A DNA stretch of 64,000 nt from Ancylobacter sp. Lp-2 (GTDB lineage: Bacteria; Pseudomonadota; Alphaproteobacteria; Rhizobiales; Xanthobacteraceae), in the NCBI RefSeq assembly GCF_020523795.1, contig NZ_JAJALI010000005.1, positions 1-64,000 of the forward strand. Direction: 5' to 3'. A model generated the notes under the pieces. That model made no database searches, was not told the origin of the DNA, and saw only the letters and a list, made by a program, of their open reading frames with translations. The translations under genes and the position numbers were made by a program. Below are positions 50,242 to 58,385 of this stretch, piece by piece; the first letter of the stretch is position 1; each line of letters opens with the position of its first letter.

Positions 50242-51390
50242 TCAGTCAGCCATCCCGTCGACGATGTGGGCCGGCAGGTGCGCCATCACCCAGCGGTTCA
50301 TCGCCAGCACCATGTCGTCGCGCCAGGAGAGCGGGCCGGGCCGCGCGAGGCAGGAGGACAGGCCGATCTGCTGCTTCTCGAGGATGCCGACATCCTCCAG
50401 CGCCACCGCCTCCCAGCGCTTGTAATAGGGCGCGGCGCGCTCCTCGAAATCGGGCAGCTCGGTATAGGCCTTGGGGAAACAGCCACCGACCGAGAGCACC
50501 GAGCGGTCGACGCTGATCGGCCGCACCGCCAGCCACCACATGCAGTCCTGCGCGCAGGCGAACTGCACGGTCGGCTCGATGACGGTGAAATAGGTGCCCT
50601 TGCGCGACTGCTCCGACAGCCCGTCGATGACCGGGAAAGGCGGCTCCTGGCCGAGCACGGCGATGGAGCGGTTCGCCTGCACCTGGATGACGTGCCACTC
50701 GCCCTGCGTCGGGAAGCTCACCGAGCGCTGGGCGCCCACCGTCGCGGCATGCACGACGCCGGTGTGGTAGGTCTCCATGGCGTTTTCGAGCAGGAGCTTC
50801 CAGTTGCACCTGGTCTCGATCTCCATGTGCCAGGTGCGGACCATTTCGCCGAGCTTATGACTGCCGATCAGCTCGGGCATGTTGCCGAGATGCGTCATCA
50901 GACTCGCGGCGTCGTCGTCGTAATTGAGGAAGATCGAGCCTTCCCACACCTCCAGCCGGATCGGGATCAGCCCGTGCGGGGGCTTCTCGAACTTCGGCAC
51001 CTCGCGCATGCCCGGCGCGCCGGCCAGCGTGCCGTCGAGCCGGTAGTTCCAGGCGTGGTAGGGGCAGATGATGTTCTTGGCGTGCCCGCAGCCTTCCAGC
51101 AGGATCGAGGCGCGGTGCCGGCACACATTGGCGAAGGCGCGCAGCACGCCGTCCTCGCCGCGCACCAGCAGCACCGGGCCGCCGACGCTGTCGAGCGCCT
51201 TGTAGTCGCCGGGGTTCTGCACCTCCTCGACGCGCCCGGCGAAGAACCACTGCTTCAGATGAATGTGCTTCACCTCGGCCGCGAACACCGCGGGGTCGGT
51301 GTAGAAGCGCGTCGGCGCGCTCTTGGCGTCGCCGAGCGGCGGCTCGCTCCAGACATAGGGTTCGGGGACCAGAGTGGTCTCGATGCTCAT
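50242..51390 (-). CDS. Rieske non-heme iron oxygenase, alpha subunit
   Basis: 382-residue terminal oxygenase. The [2Fe-2S] ligands are Cys90/His92 (CRH) and Cys109/His112 (CPYH). The mononuclear iron site is NWKLLLENAMETYHTGVVH with His209 and His214. The C-terminal domain has IEPTVQFACAQDCMWWLAVRPISVD. The ATG at 51390 lies 16 bp after the ureohydrolase gene stop. No ferredoxin or reductase gene is adjacent, so electrons must come from elsewhere. Related enzymes hydroxylate aromatics or N-demethylate quaternary amines; the substrate here is unknown. Confidence 0.9.
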   Translation of the reverse strand: MSIETTLVPEPYVWSEPPLGDAKSAPTRFYTDPAVFAAEVKHIHLKQWFFAGRVEEVQNPGDYKALDSVGGPVLLVRGEDGVLRAFANVCRHRASILLEGCGHAKNIICPYHAWNYRLDGTLAGAPGMREVPKFEKPPHGLIPIRLEVWEGSIFLNYDDDAASLMTHLGNMPELIGSHKLGEMVRTWHMEIETRCNWKLLLENAMETYHTGVVHAATVGAQRSVSFPTQGEWHVIQVQANRSIAVLGQEPPFPVIDGLSEQSRKGTYFTVIEPTVQFACAQDCMWWLAVRPISVDRSVLSVGGCFPKAYTELPDFEERAAPYYKRWEAVALEDVGILEKQQIGLSSCLARPGPLSWRDDMVLAMNRWVMAHLPAHIVDGMAD

Positions 51391-51406
51391 GACCGTGTGC
51401 CTCCGT

Positions 51407-52360
51407 TCAGCGGTGCCCGGCATTCAGGCGGTGCTCCGCCTGGCCGAGCTGGACGAGATGAAGGGCGATGACCGCCACATGGCCGGCCAGCATGGCCGCC
51501 ATGCCCTGTACGTCGTGCGGCGGGCTCAGCGTGTTGATGTCGACCCCGACGAGGTCGAGCCCCTTGAGCCCGTGCAGCAGGTCGAACACCTCCGCCACCG
51601 GGGGGCCGCCCCAGGTGGGAGTCGCGACGCCGGGGGCGGCGGAGGGATCGAAGTAATCCATGTCGAAGGACAGGTGCACCGGGCGCGTGCCGACCACCTC
51701 GCGCACCTCGGCGGCGATGGCGGCGGCGCCGCGCTGGCGCACCTCCTCGCCGCTGACCAACCGGAAGCCGAGCCCGCGCGTGTGGTCATAGGCGCCGGGC
51801 ACCGGCATGGTGCCGCGCGCGCCGATGTGGAAGGAGCGCCTGGTGTCGATCAGCCCCTCGCGCGCCGCCTGGGTGAAGGTGGTGCCGGTGTTGACCTCCT
51901 CGCCCGGATAGGCGTCGGTATGGGCGTCGATGTGCACCAGCACCAGCTCGGGATAGCGCCGCGCCAGTGCGCGCAGCACCGGCAGCGTCACCGTGCCGTC
52001 GCCGCCGACGCAGAGCGGCACCGCGTCCGCCTGCACCACCTCAAGCACCGCCGCTTCCATGGTGGCGAGCGAGGGGCCGATGTCGGAGGCGACCACGTCG
52101 ACGTCGCCGAGGTCGACGACCTTGCCGCCGGCGCGCGGATCGACGTCGGCGAGCGGCGGATAATAGGGCCGCACCTCGCTCGACATGGCGCGGAACGACG
52201 CCGGCCCCTGGCGCGAGCCGATGCGGGTGGCATGGGTGCCGCAATCGAAGGGCAGGCCGATCACCGCGATCTGTCCGGCGCTGGCCGTCGTGGCCGGCGG
52301 CACGCCGAGAAAGGTGCCCAGGCGCATCTTAGGCTTTGATGCGCCAGAGAATTCCGTCAT
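51407..52360 (-). CDS. Arginase/agmatinase-family ureohydrolase with altered metal motif
   Basis: 317-residue member of the ureohydrolase fold. Two metal motifs are intact: HIDAHTDAY (D145, H147, D149) and SFDMDYFDP (D233, D235). In the first, canonical GGDHS is GGDGT, so a Gly122 replaces the His that normally binds one Mn. APGVATPTWGGPP also differs from the usual APGTGTP. Its ATG overlaps the livF stop (ATGA). It may be a one-metal or re-specialised hydrolase of a guanidino or amidino compound. Activity is not certain. Confidence 0.85.
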   Translation of the reverse strand: MTEFSGASKPKMRLGTFLGVPPATTASAGQIAVIGLPFDCGTHATRIGSRQGPASFRAMSSEVRPYYPPLADVDPRAGGKVVDLGDVDVVASDIGPSLATMEAAVLEVVQADAVPLCVGGDGTVTLPVLRALARRYPELVLVHIDAHTDAYPGEEVNTGTTFTQAAREGLIDTRRSFHIGARGTMPVPGAYDHTRGLGFRLVSGEEVRQRGAAAIAAEVREVVGTRPVHLSFDMDYFDPSAAPGVATPTWGGPPVAEVFDLLHGLKGLDLVGVDINTLSPPHDVQGMAAMLAGHVAVIALHLVQLGQAEHRLNAGHR

Positions 52361-53124
52361 GCGTCGACTCCCATGTAGAAGGCTTTCACACGCTCGGGAT
52401 CGATGCCGGCGCCGCTGTCCTCGTGGACGACGCGGCCGAGACGCATGACATAGACGTGGTCGGAGAGGCGGATGGCCTCGATGGCGTTCTGCTCGACCAG
52501 CAGCACGGTGGTGCCGAGCTTGCGGATCTCCAGCACCGTGTCGAGGATCAGGTCGATCATCTGCGGGGCGAGGCCCATGGTGGGCTCGTCCATGATCAGC
52601 AATTGCGGGCGCGACATCAGCCCGCGGGCGATGGCGAGCATCTGCTGCTCGCCGCCCGACAGCGTGCCCGCCGCCTGGTTCATCCGCTTGCCGAGGATGG
52701 GGAACAGGCTGGTGAGCCGCTCGATGTCGCCGGCGATCTCCATGGCGTCGCCGCGCGAATAGGCGCCGAGCACCAGGTTCTCGCGCACGCTCATGCCAGC
52801 GAAAACCCTACGCCGTTCAGGCACATGGGCGATGCCGCGCCCGACGCGCAGCTCTGGCGCCAGCCCGGTGATGTCCTCGCCGGCGAACACGATCTTGCCG
52901 GCCGCCAGCGGCAAAAGGCCGGACAGCGCCATCAGCGTCGTGGTTTTGCCGGCGCCGTTGGAGCCCACCAGCGAGACGATGCGGCCCGGCTCGACCGTGA
53001 GGTCGACCCCGTCAATGGCGCGGATGCGGCCATAGGCGACCGACAGGCCGGAGACCTTCAGCAGCGGCTCGACCGGCCGCTCGGCGTGTGCAGTGGGGTG
53101 GATGATGGGAACGATCTCCGCCAT
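52357..53124 (-). CDS. livF: Branched-chain amino-acid-type ABC ATPase LivF
   Basis: 255-residue ATPase: Walker A GSNGAGKTTTLMALSG, signature LSGGEQQMLAIARGLMSRPQ, Walker B LLIMDEPTMGLAP, His region VLLVEQNAIEAI. The VPERRRVFAGMSV segment is typical of LivF. The ATG at 53124 lies 5 bp after the livG stop; the longer frame reads back into livG. It drives import with LivG for the fused permease. Liv-type systems carry many amino acids, amides and aromatic acids. Confidence 0.92.
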   Translation of the reverse strand: MAEIVPIIHPTAHAERPVEPLLKVSGLSVAYGRIRAIDGVDLTVEPGRIVSLVGSNGAGKTTTLMALSGLLPLAAGKIVFAGEDITGLAPELRVGRGIAHVPERRRVFAGMSVRENLVLGAYSRGDAMEIAGDIERLTSLFPILGKRMNQAAGTLSGGEQQMLAIARGLMSRPQLLIMDEPTMGLAPQMIDLILDTVLEIRKLGTTVLLVEQNAIEAIRLSDHVYVMRLGRVVHEDSGAGIDPERVKAFYMGVDA

Positions 53125-53129
53125 GTCGA

Positions 53130-53912
53130 TCACCTCGCCCGGCCGAGATAGGCGGCCTGCACCGCCGGATCGGCCAGCACCTGCTCCGGCTCCCCGTCGG
53201 CGAGCAGTTTTCCGTATTCGAGCACCGTCAGGTGATCGCACAGACTGCGGACGATCTGCATGTCGTGCTCGATCAGCAACACGGTAATGCCCTGCGCCCG
53301 CACCTGCCGGACGAGGTCGGCGATCTCCTGTTTCTCCAGCGCGTTCATGCCGGCGAGCGGCTCGTCGAGCAGGAGCAGCTTGGGCGAGGACATCAGCGCG
53401 CGGGCGATCTCGACCCGGCGCTGGTGGCCATAGGAGAGGGTGGTGGCGACGCGGTCGGCGACGTCGCGCCCCAGCCCGACGAAGGCGAGCAACTCATGGG
53501 CGCGGGCGATCATCGCCCGCTCGGCGGCGCGGGCCGTGCGGGCACCGAAGATCAGCGCCGGCGCCGAGGCGGAGAACCGCTGATGCGCCCCCACCAGCAC
53601 GCTCTCCAGCACCGTCATGGCGCCGAACAGGCGGATGTTCTGAAAGGTGCGGGCGAGGCCGCGCCGGGCGAAGCCGTTGACGTTCAGCCCGCCGATCTCC
53701 TCGCCGTCGAAGACGAGGCGCCCGGCGGTCGGCCGGATGAAGCCGGTGAGCACGTTCAGCACCGTGGTCTTGCCGGCGCCGTTCGGCCCGATAAGACCAT
53801 GGATCGCGCCGCGCGCGACCGCCATGTCGAGGCCGCCGACGGCTTCCAGCCCGCCGAAGCGGACGATCACCTGCCGGGCTTCGAGGAGCGCGCCGGTCTC
53901 TGCTCCCATCAT
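53130..53912 (-). CDS. livG: Branched-chain amino-acid-type ABC ATPase LivG
   Basis: 260-residue ATPase: Walker A GPNGAGKTTVLNVLTG, the LivG insert RGLARTFQNIRLFGAMTVLESVLVGAH, signature LSYGHQRRVEIARALM, Walker B LLLLDEPLAGMN, and LLIEHDM at the His switch. The ATG at 53912 overlaps the permease stop (ATGA). The signature LSYGHQ in place of LSGGQ is common in LivG. Confidence 0.92.
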   Translation of the reverse strand: MMGAETGALLEARQVIVRFGGLEAVGGLDMAVARGAIHGLIGPNGAGKTTVLNVLTGFIRPTAGRLVFDGEEIGGLNVNGFARRGLARTFQNIRLFGAMTVLESVLVGAHQRFSASAPALIFGARTARAAERAMIARAHELLAFVGLGRDVADRVATTLSYGHQRRVEIARALMSSPKLLLLDEPLAGMNALEKQEIADLVRQVRAQGITVLLIEHDMQIVRSLCDHLTVLEYGKLLADGEPEQVLADPAVQAAYLGRAR

Positions 53913-55936
53913 GCGGCCTCCTTCGCCCGCGCGCCGGGCATGGTGAGGCCGACGCGGGCGCTGGCGGCGAGGCCCTGCGGACGGAATACCATCAGCACGA
54001 TGAGTACTACGCCGAGCAGCGCGAAGCGGGTCTCGGGATAGGCCTGCACGAAGGGCAGGTCGAGGGCGAGCTGCAGGAACACGATCCAGATCAGCGCACC
54101 GACGAACGGCCCGAGGAAGGTGCCGAGGCCGCCGAGCACCACCAGCATCAGCAGCAGGATGTTCTCGAACAGGCTGAAGTTCAGCGGGCTGATATATTGC
54201 TGCGAGTGGGCGTAGAACACGCCGACGAAGCCGCCGACGAAGCCGCTGGTGGCATAGGCGTAGAGCTTGTAGCGTGCGGTGGGCACGCCCATCGCCTCGG
54301 CCGCCTCCTCGTCCTCGCGGATCGCCACCCAGGCGCGGCCGACATAGGAGCGCACCAGCCGGGCGACCGCAAACACCACCACCACCGCTAAAGCGAGAGC
54401 GAAGAAGAACTGCGCGCGCGGCGAGCCGAGCGCGATGCCGAACAGGTTCGGCGCCGGGATGCCGCGAATGCCCATCGGGCCGTTGGTCAGGTCCATCCAG
54501 TTGATGGCGACCACGCGGACGATCTCGCCAAAGCCCAGCGTCATGATGGCGAGGTAGTCGCCGCGTAGCTTCAGCGTCGGCGTGCCCAGCAGCACCGCGA
54601 AGCCGGCGGCCAGCAGGCCGGCGAGCGGCAGGTTGAGATAGAGCAGCCACCACACCTCCTGCGGGGCGACGCCGTAGCCGTCCTTCAGCACCAGCACGAA
54701 CAGGATGGAGGTGAGGTAGGAGCCGACCGCCCAGAAGGCGACGAAGCCGAGGTCGAGCAGGCCGGCGAAGCCGACGATGACGTTGAGCCCGCTCGCCAGC
54801 ATGCCGTAGATCACCACCATGGTGAGGATGCGCAGCCAGTAGTCCGACGGCACCATGAGCCCGACGATCACCGCGACAGCCAGCAGGCCGAATGCCGCCG
54901 GGGTGCCGGCCGCCGCGCCGCGGGCGAGCAGCGCGTCGCCGCGGGCGAAGATCGCCTGCAGCCAGCCGGCGCCGGCCGCCGAGGCGCCGCCGAGCAGGCT
55001 GCCGCGCCCGGCCGAGTTCAGTTCCGGACGGCCGAGCAGGCCCTGCGGGCGCATATAGAGCAGACCGACCAGCAGCACGAAGCTGATGGCGTCCTTCCAG
55101 GCGGTGCCGTTGGGCAGATAGCCGGCGCCCAGCGCCTCGACGAGGCCGAGGATCAGCCCGCCCAGCGCCGCGCCGGGCACCGAGCCGATGCCACCGAGCA
55201 CGGCGGCGGTGAGCGCCTTCAGCCCGGGCAGGAAGCCCATGCTGGAATGGGCGAAGCCATAGGTCTGCGCATAGAGCAGGCCGGCCAGCGCGGCGAAGCC
55301 GGAGCCGATGGCGAAGGCCGCCGCCACCACCCGATTGACGGGGATGCCGACCAGCATCGCCGCCGTCTGGTCCTCGGCGCTGGCGCGCATGGCGCGGCCG
55401 AGCGAGGAGCGGGCGATGAACAGCGACAGGCCGAGCATGGCGACGACGGCGGTGGCCATCACCACCAGGTCCATCACCGAGAGATAGATGGAATCGAACA
55501 GCACCACCGGCTCGAGGGTGGCGAGGTAGAATTGCGGGAAGCGCAACTCCTCGGCGCCCCAGATGGTCTGGGCGAGGCTCTGCAGCACCACGGACACGGC
55601 GATGGAGGTGATGAGCGGGGCGAGGCGCGGGGCATTGCGCAGCGGCCGGTAGGCGATGCGGTCGACGACGACGCCGATCACCCCGGTGATGACGATGGCG
55701 CCGAGCGCGGCGATCGGCAGCGGGAAGCCGGGCATCGGCACCACGGTGCCGAACAGCCGCACTTCCGGCAGCATCAGCGAGGTGGTGAGGAAGGCGCCGA
55801 GCATGAACAGTTCGCCGAAGGCGAAGTTCACCAGCCGCACCACGCCATAGACCAGCGTGAACGCCACCGCGGTGAGGGCGTAGATCGCCCCGAGCACCAG
55901 TCCGTTCGCCAGTAGCTGCCCGAAATAGTCCATCAT
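53909..55936 (-). CDS. Fused LivH-LivM branched-chain-type ABC permease
   Basis: 675-residue membrane protein combining both permeases. Residues about 1-300 are LivH-like (ANGLVLGAIYALTAVAFTLVYGVVRLVNFAFGE, IARSSLGRAMRASAEDQTAAMLVGIPV, TAAVLGGIGSVPGAALGGL). Residues about 345-660 are LivM-like (ASGLNVIVGFAGLLDLGF, LGTPTLKLRGDYLAIMTLGFGEIVR, SYVGRAWVAIREDEEAAEAMGVPTARYKL). A linker rich in Gly/Ala (about 305-345) joins them. The two halves are normally separate genes. It begins 509 bp after the binding-protein gene, across a repeat-filled gap. Confidence 0.92.
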   Translation of the reverse strand: MMDYFGQLLANGLVLGAIYALTAVAFTLVYGVVRLVNFAFGELFMLGAFLTTSLMLPEVRLFGTVVPMPGFPLPIAALGAIVITGVIGVVVDRIAYRPLRNAPRLAPLITSIAVSVVLQSLAQTIWGAEELRFPQFYLATLEPVVLFDSIYLSVMDLVVMATAVVAMLGLSLFIARSSLGRAMRASAEDQTAAMLVGIPVNRVVAAAFAIGSGFAALAGLLYAQTYGFAHSSMGFLPGLKALTAAVLGGIGSVPGAALGGLILGLVEALGAGYLPNGTAWKDAISFVLLVGLLYMRPQGLLGRPELNSAGRGSLLGGASAAGAGWLQAIFARGDALLARGAAAGTPAAFGLLAVAVIVGLMVPSDYWLRILTMVVIYGMLASGLNVIVGFAGLLDLGFVAFWAVGSYLTSILFVLVLKDGYGVAPQEVWWLLYLNLPLAGLLAAGFAVLLGTPTLKLRGDYLAIMTLGFGEIVRVVAINWMDLTNGPMGIRGIPAPNLFGIALGSPRAQFFFALALAVVVVFAVARLVRSYVGRAWVAIREDEEAAEAMGVPTARYKLYAYATSGFVGGFVGVFYAHSQQYISPLNFSLFENILLLMLVVLGGLGTFLGPFVGALIWIVFLQLALDLPFVQAYPETRFALLGVVLIVLMVFRPQGLAASARVGLTMPGARAKEAA

Positions 55937-56026
55937 GCCTCTTCGCGTTGCCCGCCGGGGGGCCCTTGCCCGTCAGGAGCTTCGGCGCCGCGCGTCACGC
56001 CCGGCGCCGTCGATGGTGGGGAGCCT

Positions 56027-56402
56027 CACAGGGGGAGGCTCCTTGCTTTGTTCCCGCCGTTGCCTCGGGAGGGCAACGATGGAAGCAGCCGCCGGGCGGC
56101 TCCTTCCCTCTCCCCGTGGGGAGAGGTGGCCCGCAAAGCCGGTCGATGAGAGGCGACGACGTCGGAAAGCACCGAGGTCCCTCGCCTCACCCCTCTCCGT
56201 CGACATCGGATACATCCGACGTCGACCTTGCCGAAGACCGAACTCGGCAACTGCCGAGTTCGGACGGGGAGAGGGAGCATCTCCTCCTGCACCCATTGTC
56301 CGGGAGGGCAACGGTAGAAATAGCGGGCAGGCCGTTCCTTTTCCCGTCGGGGAGAGGGAGGCTCCCTTGTCTCCACCGTGGCCCGGGAGGGCACGGTGGA
56401 GA
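56027..56402. repeat. Intergenic block of imperfect dyad repeats
   Basis: The 509-bp gap between livK and the permease gene holds about three copies of an imperfect unit. Each unit is centred on a stem around CGGGAGGGC (at about 56059, 56309 and 56383) and flanked by GGGGAGAGG-type arms. Clear stems are CCTCTCCCC/GGGGAGAGG (56107-56126), a partial dyad at 56199-56226 (TCGGAT/ATCCGA), a 12-bp stem CCGAACTCGGCA/TGCCGAGTTCGG (56238-56263), and TCTCCACCGT/ACGGTGGAGA (56370-56402). No gene is seen. It resembles REP-type intergenic elements. Confidence 0.7.
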
Positions 56403-56445
56403 CGGCTGACTGCCGATCCCCACCCGCCGCCCGGGCGTCACATCC

Positions 56446-57567
56446 TCACGGCTGCTTCGGCGCCAAGCCGAACTTACCGTCCTTGACGGCGAGGAAATAA
56501 AGCGCGCCGGCGCGGTCGCCGCTGGGGTCGAAGGTGGTCGGGCCGGTGACGCCCGGCACGTCCTTCAGCTTGCCGAAGGCGGCGTTGAGGCTCTCGCGCG
56601 TCACCGGGCCGTCCTTGGCGGCGAGATCGGCGGCGGCACCGAGGGTCATGCCGGCGTCGTAGCCCAGCGCCGCCCAGGCGCTCGGGTCTTCCTTGTAGGC
56701 GTCCTTGTAGGCGGCGAGGAAGGCCGCCGTCGCCGGGGTGGCGACCGCCGGGTCGAACATGCCGTAGACGATCATGCCCTCGACGGCGTCGCGGCCGAGC
56801 TTCACCAGATCGACGTTGAGCGCGCCGTCGGTCGAGATGAGTTGCGCCTTGATGCCGAGCGCGCGGGCCTGCTCGGCGATCTTCGCCGCCTCGGTGTAGA
56901 AGCCGCCGATGAAGATCGCGTCCGGCTTGGCGGCGCGCACCTTGGTCAGCAGGGTGCGGAAATCCTTGGCGCCGAGCAGGTAGGATTCGGTGCCGGCGAT
57001 CTTGGCGCCGCCCTTCTCGGCGGCCTCGGAGAACGCCTTGGCGACGCCGATGCCGTAATCGTCCTGCTGGTTCAGCACATAGATCGACTTCACGCCCAGC
57101 GTCTTGGCGGCATAGGTGCCGGCCATGGCGCCCTGCACCGCGTCGGTGAGCACGTTGCGGCGGAAATACGGGCTGACATTCGACAGCGCCGGGCTGGTGA
57201 CCGCCGAGGCGAGCACCGGCAGCTTGCACTCGGTGAACACCGGGATCGCCGCCAGCGCGATGGAAGAGAAGGAATAGCCCATCACCACGTCGACATTCTT
57301 GTCGGAGCAGAAGCGCTGGGCGATCAGCACGCCCTCGCGCGCCTCGCCGCGATCGTCCACCGCGTCGATCTTGAAGGTGGCGCCGCCCTTCTTGTTGAGC
57401 TCGGTCACCGCAAGGTCGAGGCCCTTGCGCATGTTGAGGCCGAAGGCGGCGAAGTCGCCCGACAAAGCGGCGGTGAAGCCGATGGTGATGTCCTCCGCGC
57501 GGGCGAGGCCCGGCGTGGCCAGGAGGCCGATGCCGATGAGGGCAGCGGCGATACGCGAGACCGTCAT
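56446..57567 (-). CDS. Branched-chain amino-acid-type ABC substrate-binding protein (LivK-like)
   Basis: 373-residue periplasmic receptor of the Peripla_BP_6 type. The signal peptide ends at GLARA-EDITIGF (about residue 24). The mature protein begins ITIGFTAALSGDFAAFGLNMRKGLDLAV, continues VDVVMGYSFSSIALAAIPVFTECKLPVLASAVTSPAL, and has YVLNQQDDYGIGVAKAF and PDAIFIGGFYTEAAKIAEQAR. AGAGGAGAA precedes the ATG. It follows the RidA gene by 83 bp and captures the ligand for the fused permease and LivGF. Confidence 0.9.
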   Translation of the reverse strand: MTVSRIAAALIGIGLLATPGLARAEDITIGFTAALSGDFAAFGLNMRKGLDLAVTELNKKGGATFKIDAVDDRGEAREGVLIAQRFCSDKNVDVVMGYSFSSIALAAIPVFTECKLPVLASAVTSPALSNVSPYFRRNVLTDAVQGAMAGTYAAKTLGVKSIYVLNQQDDYGIGVAKAFSEAAEKGGAKIAGTESYLLGAKDFRTLLTKVRAAKPDAIFIGGFYTEAAKIAEQARALGIKAQLISTDGALNVDLVKLGRDAVEGMIVYGMFDPAVATPATAAFLAAYKDAYKEDPSAWAALGYDAGMTLGAAADLAAKDGPVTRESLNAAFGKLKDVPGVTGPTTFDPSGDRAGALYFLAVKDGKFGLAPKQP

Positions 57568-57650
57568 GCGAGTTCTCCTCTGGGGGAAGATCGTGCGTTT
57601 GCCGCACGCTGCCTTGTTTTGATGGGCGAAGTGTCGATGGGCGCGGGCGA

Positions 57651-58145
57651 TCAGCGAAGCTCGACCGTCATCCAGGTTTCGAAGCAGTAGTCGTCGGCCA
57701 GCGACATCACGCCGATGGAGGCGCGGCCGCCGACGCCGATCTCGGGGCCGAACACCTGTTCGAACAGGTCCGTCAGCCCGCTCGCCACCAGATGCGGCTG
57801 GGTGAAGGCCGGGTCGCAGGCGATGAAGTTGAGCGAGCGCACCAATCCCTTGACGCGGTCGAGGTCGCCCACCGCGTCGAGGATGCAGCCGAGGCAGTTG
57901 AGGCCGGTGAGCCGGGCGGCCGCGTAGCCTTCCTCGACGGTGACGTCGCGGCCGAGGCGGCCGGGATACAGCACCTTGCCGGAGGCATCGACGCCGGCGG
58001 TCTGGCCGGAGAGGAACAGCAGCTTGTCGCTGAGATAATGCGGCTTCATCTTGCCGTAGAGCTGGCCGTAATAGTCCGTTCCGCCCCCGGCCGAGGGTAT
58101 GGCGAGACCGAGCTCCGCCACCCGCTGCATTGCCGACACGCTCAT
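57651..58145 (-). CDS. RidA-family protein, larger type
   Basis: 164-residue YjgF-like protein. It starts MSVSAMQRVAELGLAIPSAGGG, followed by KLLFLSGQTAGVDASGKVLYPGRLGRDVTVEEGYAAARLTGLNCLGCI. The core continues VKGLVRSLNFIACDPAFTQPHLVASGLTDLFEQVFGPE and ends GRASIGVMSLADDYCFETWMTVELR. The Arg of GRASIGV is where RidA binds carboxylate of its imine substrate. It is the first gene of the catabolic operon downstream of the LysR gene, suggesting that a reactive imine or enamine is formed in the pathway. Confidence 0.85.
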   Translation of the reverse strand: MSVSAMQRVAELGLAIPSAGGGTDYYGQLYGKMKPHYLSDKLLFLSGQTAGVDASGKVLYPGRLGRDVTVEEGYAAARLTGLNCLGCILDAVGDLDRVKGLVRSLNFIACDPAFTQPHLVASGLTDLFEQVFGPEIGVGGRASIGVMSLADDYCFETWMTVELR

Positions 58146-58385
58146 TCATGCACCTCTTCAGTCACTCGTGCTGTGCACCCGATCTCCCTTCGATTTCGTT
58201 GTTTCGTCAAATGTAAAATAGGCGATAGTCCATAAAGCAAAGTTATAGCCTTGCCCGGCCACGAGGGTTCCGGGGCGGTGGCGCGGGGGCTATGTCAGGC
58301 GGATCGGCAGCGGGCGGTGCCGCCGGCGATCCACCGGCTGGCGGCTGCTGCAACTTTGGGCGCCGGCGGGCCGGAGCGCCCGACT
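58146..58385. promoter_or_regulatory. Promoter region of the LysR-linked catabolic operon
   Basis: 240 bp between the LysR gene and the RidA gene. The stretch 58190-58245 is AT-rich (TTTCGTTGTTTCGTCAAATGTAAAATAGG) and likely holds the operon promoter and LysR-binding site. Nearer the LysR stop, GGGCGC/GCGCCC (58359-58364 with 58377-58382) could be its terminator. Confidence 0.5.

Noticed and set aside
56027..56402. CRISPR array in the repeat block
   Set aside because: The units are imperfect, internally palindromic and not separated by uniform unique spacers; no cas gene is present.
55935..56486. Short plus- and minus-strand frames across the dyad-repeat block
   Set aside because: They simply translate the repeats (Arg/Pro/Ser-rich) and have no independent support.
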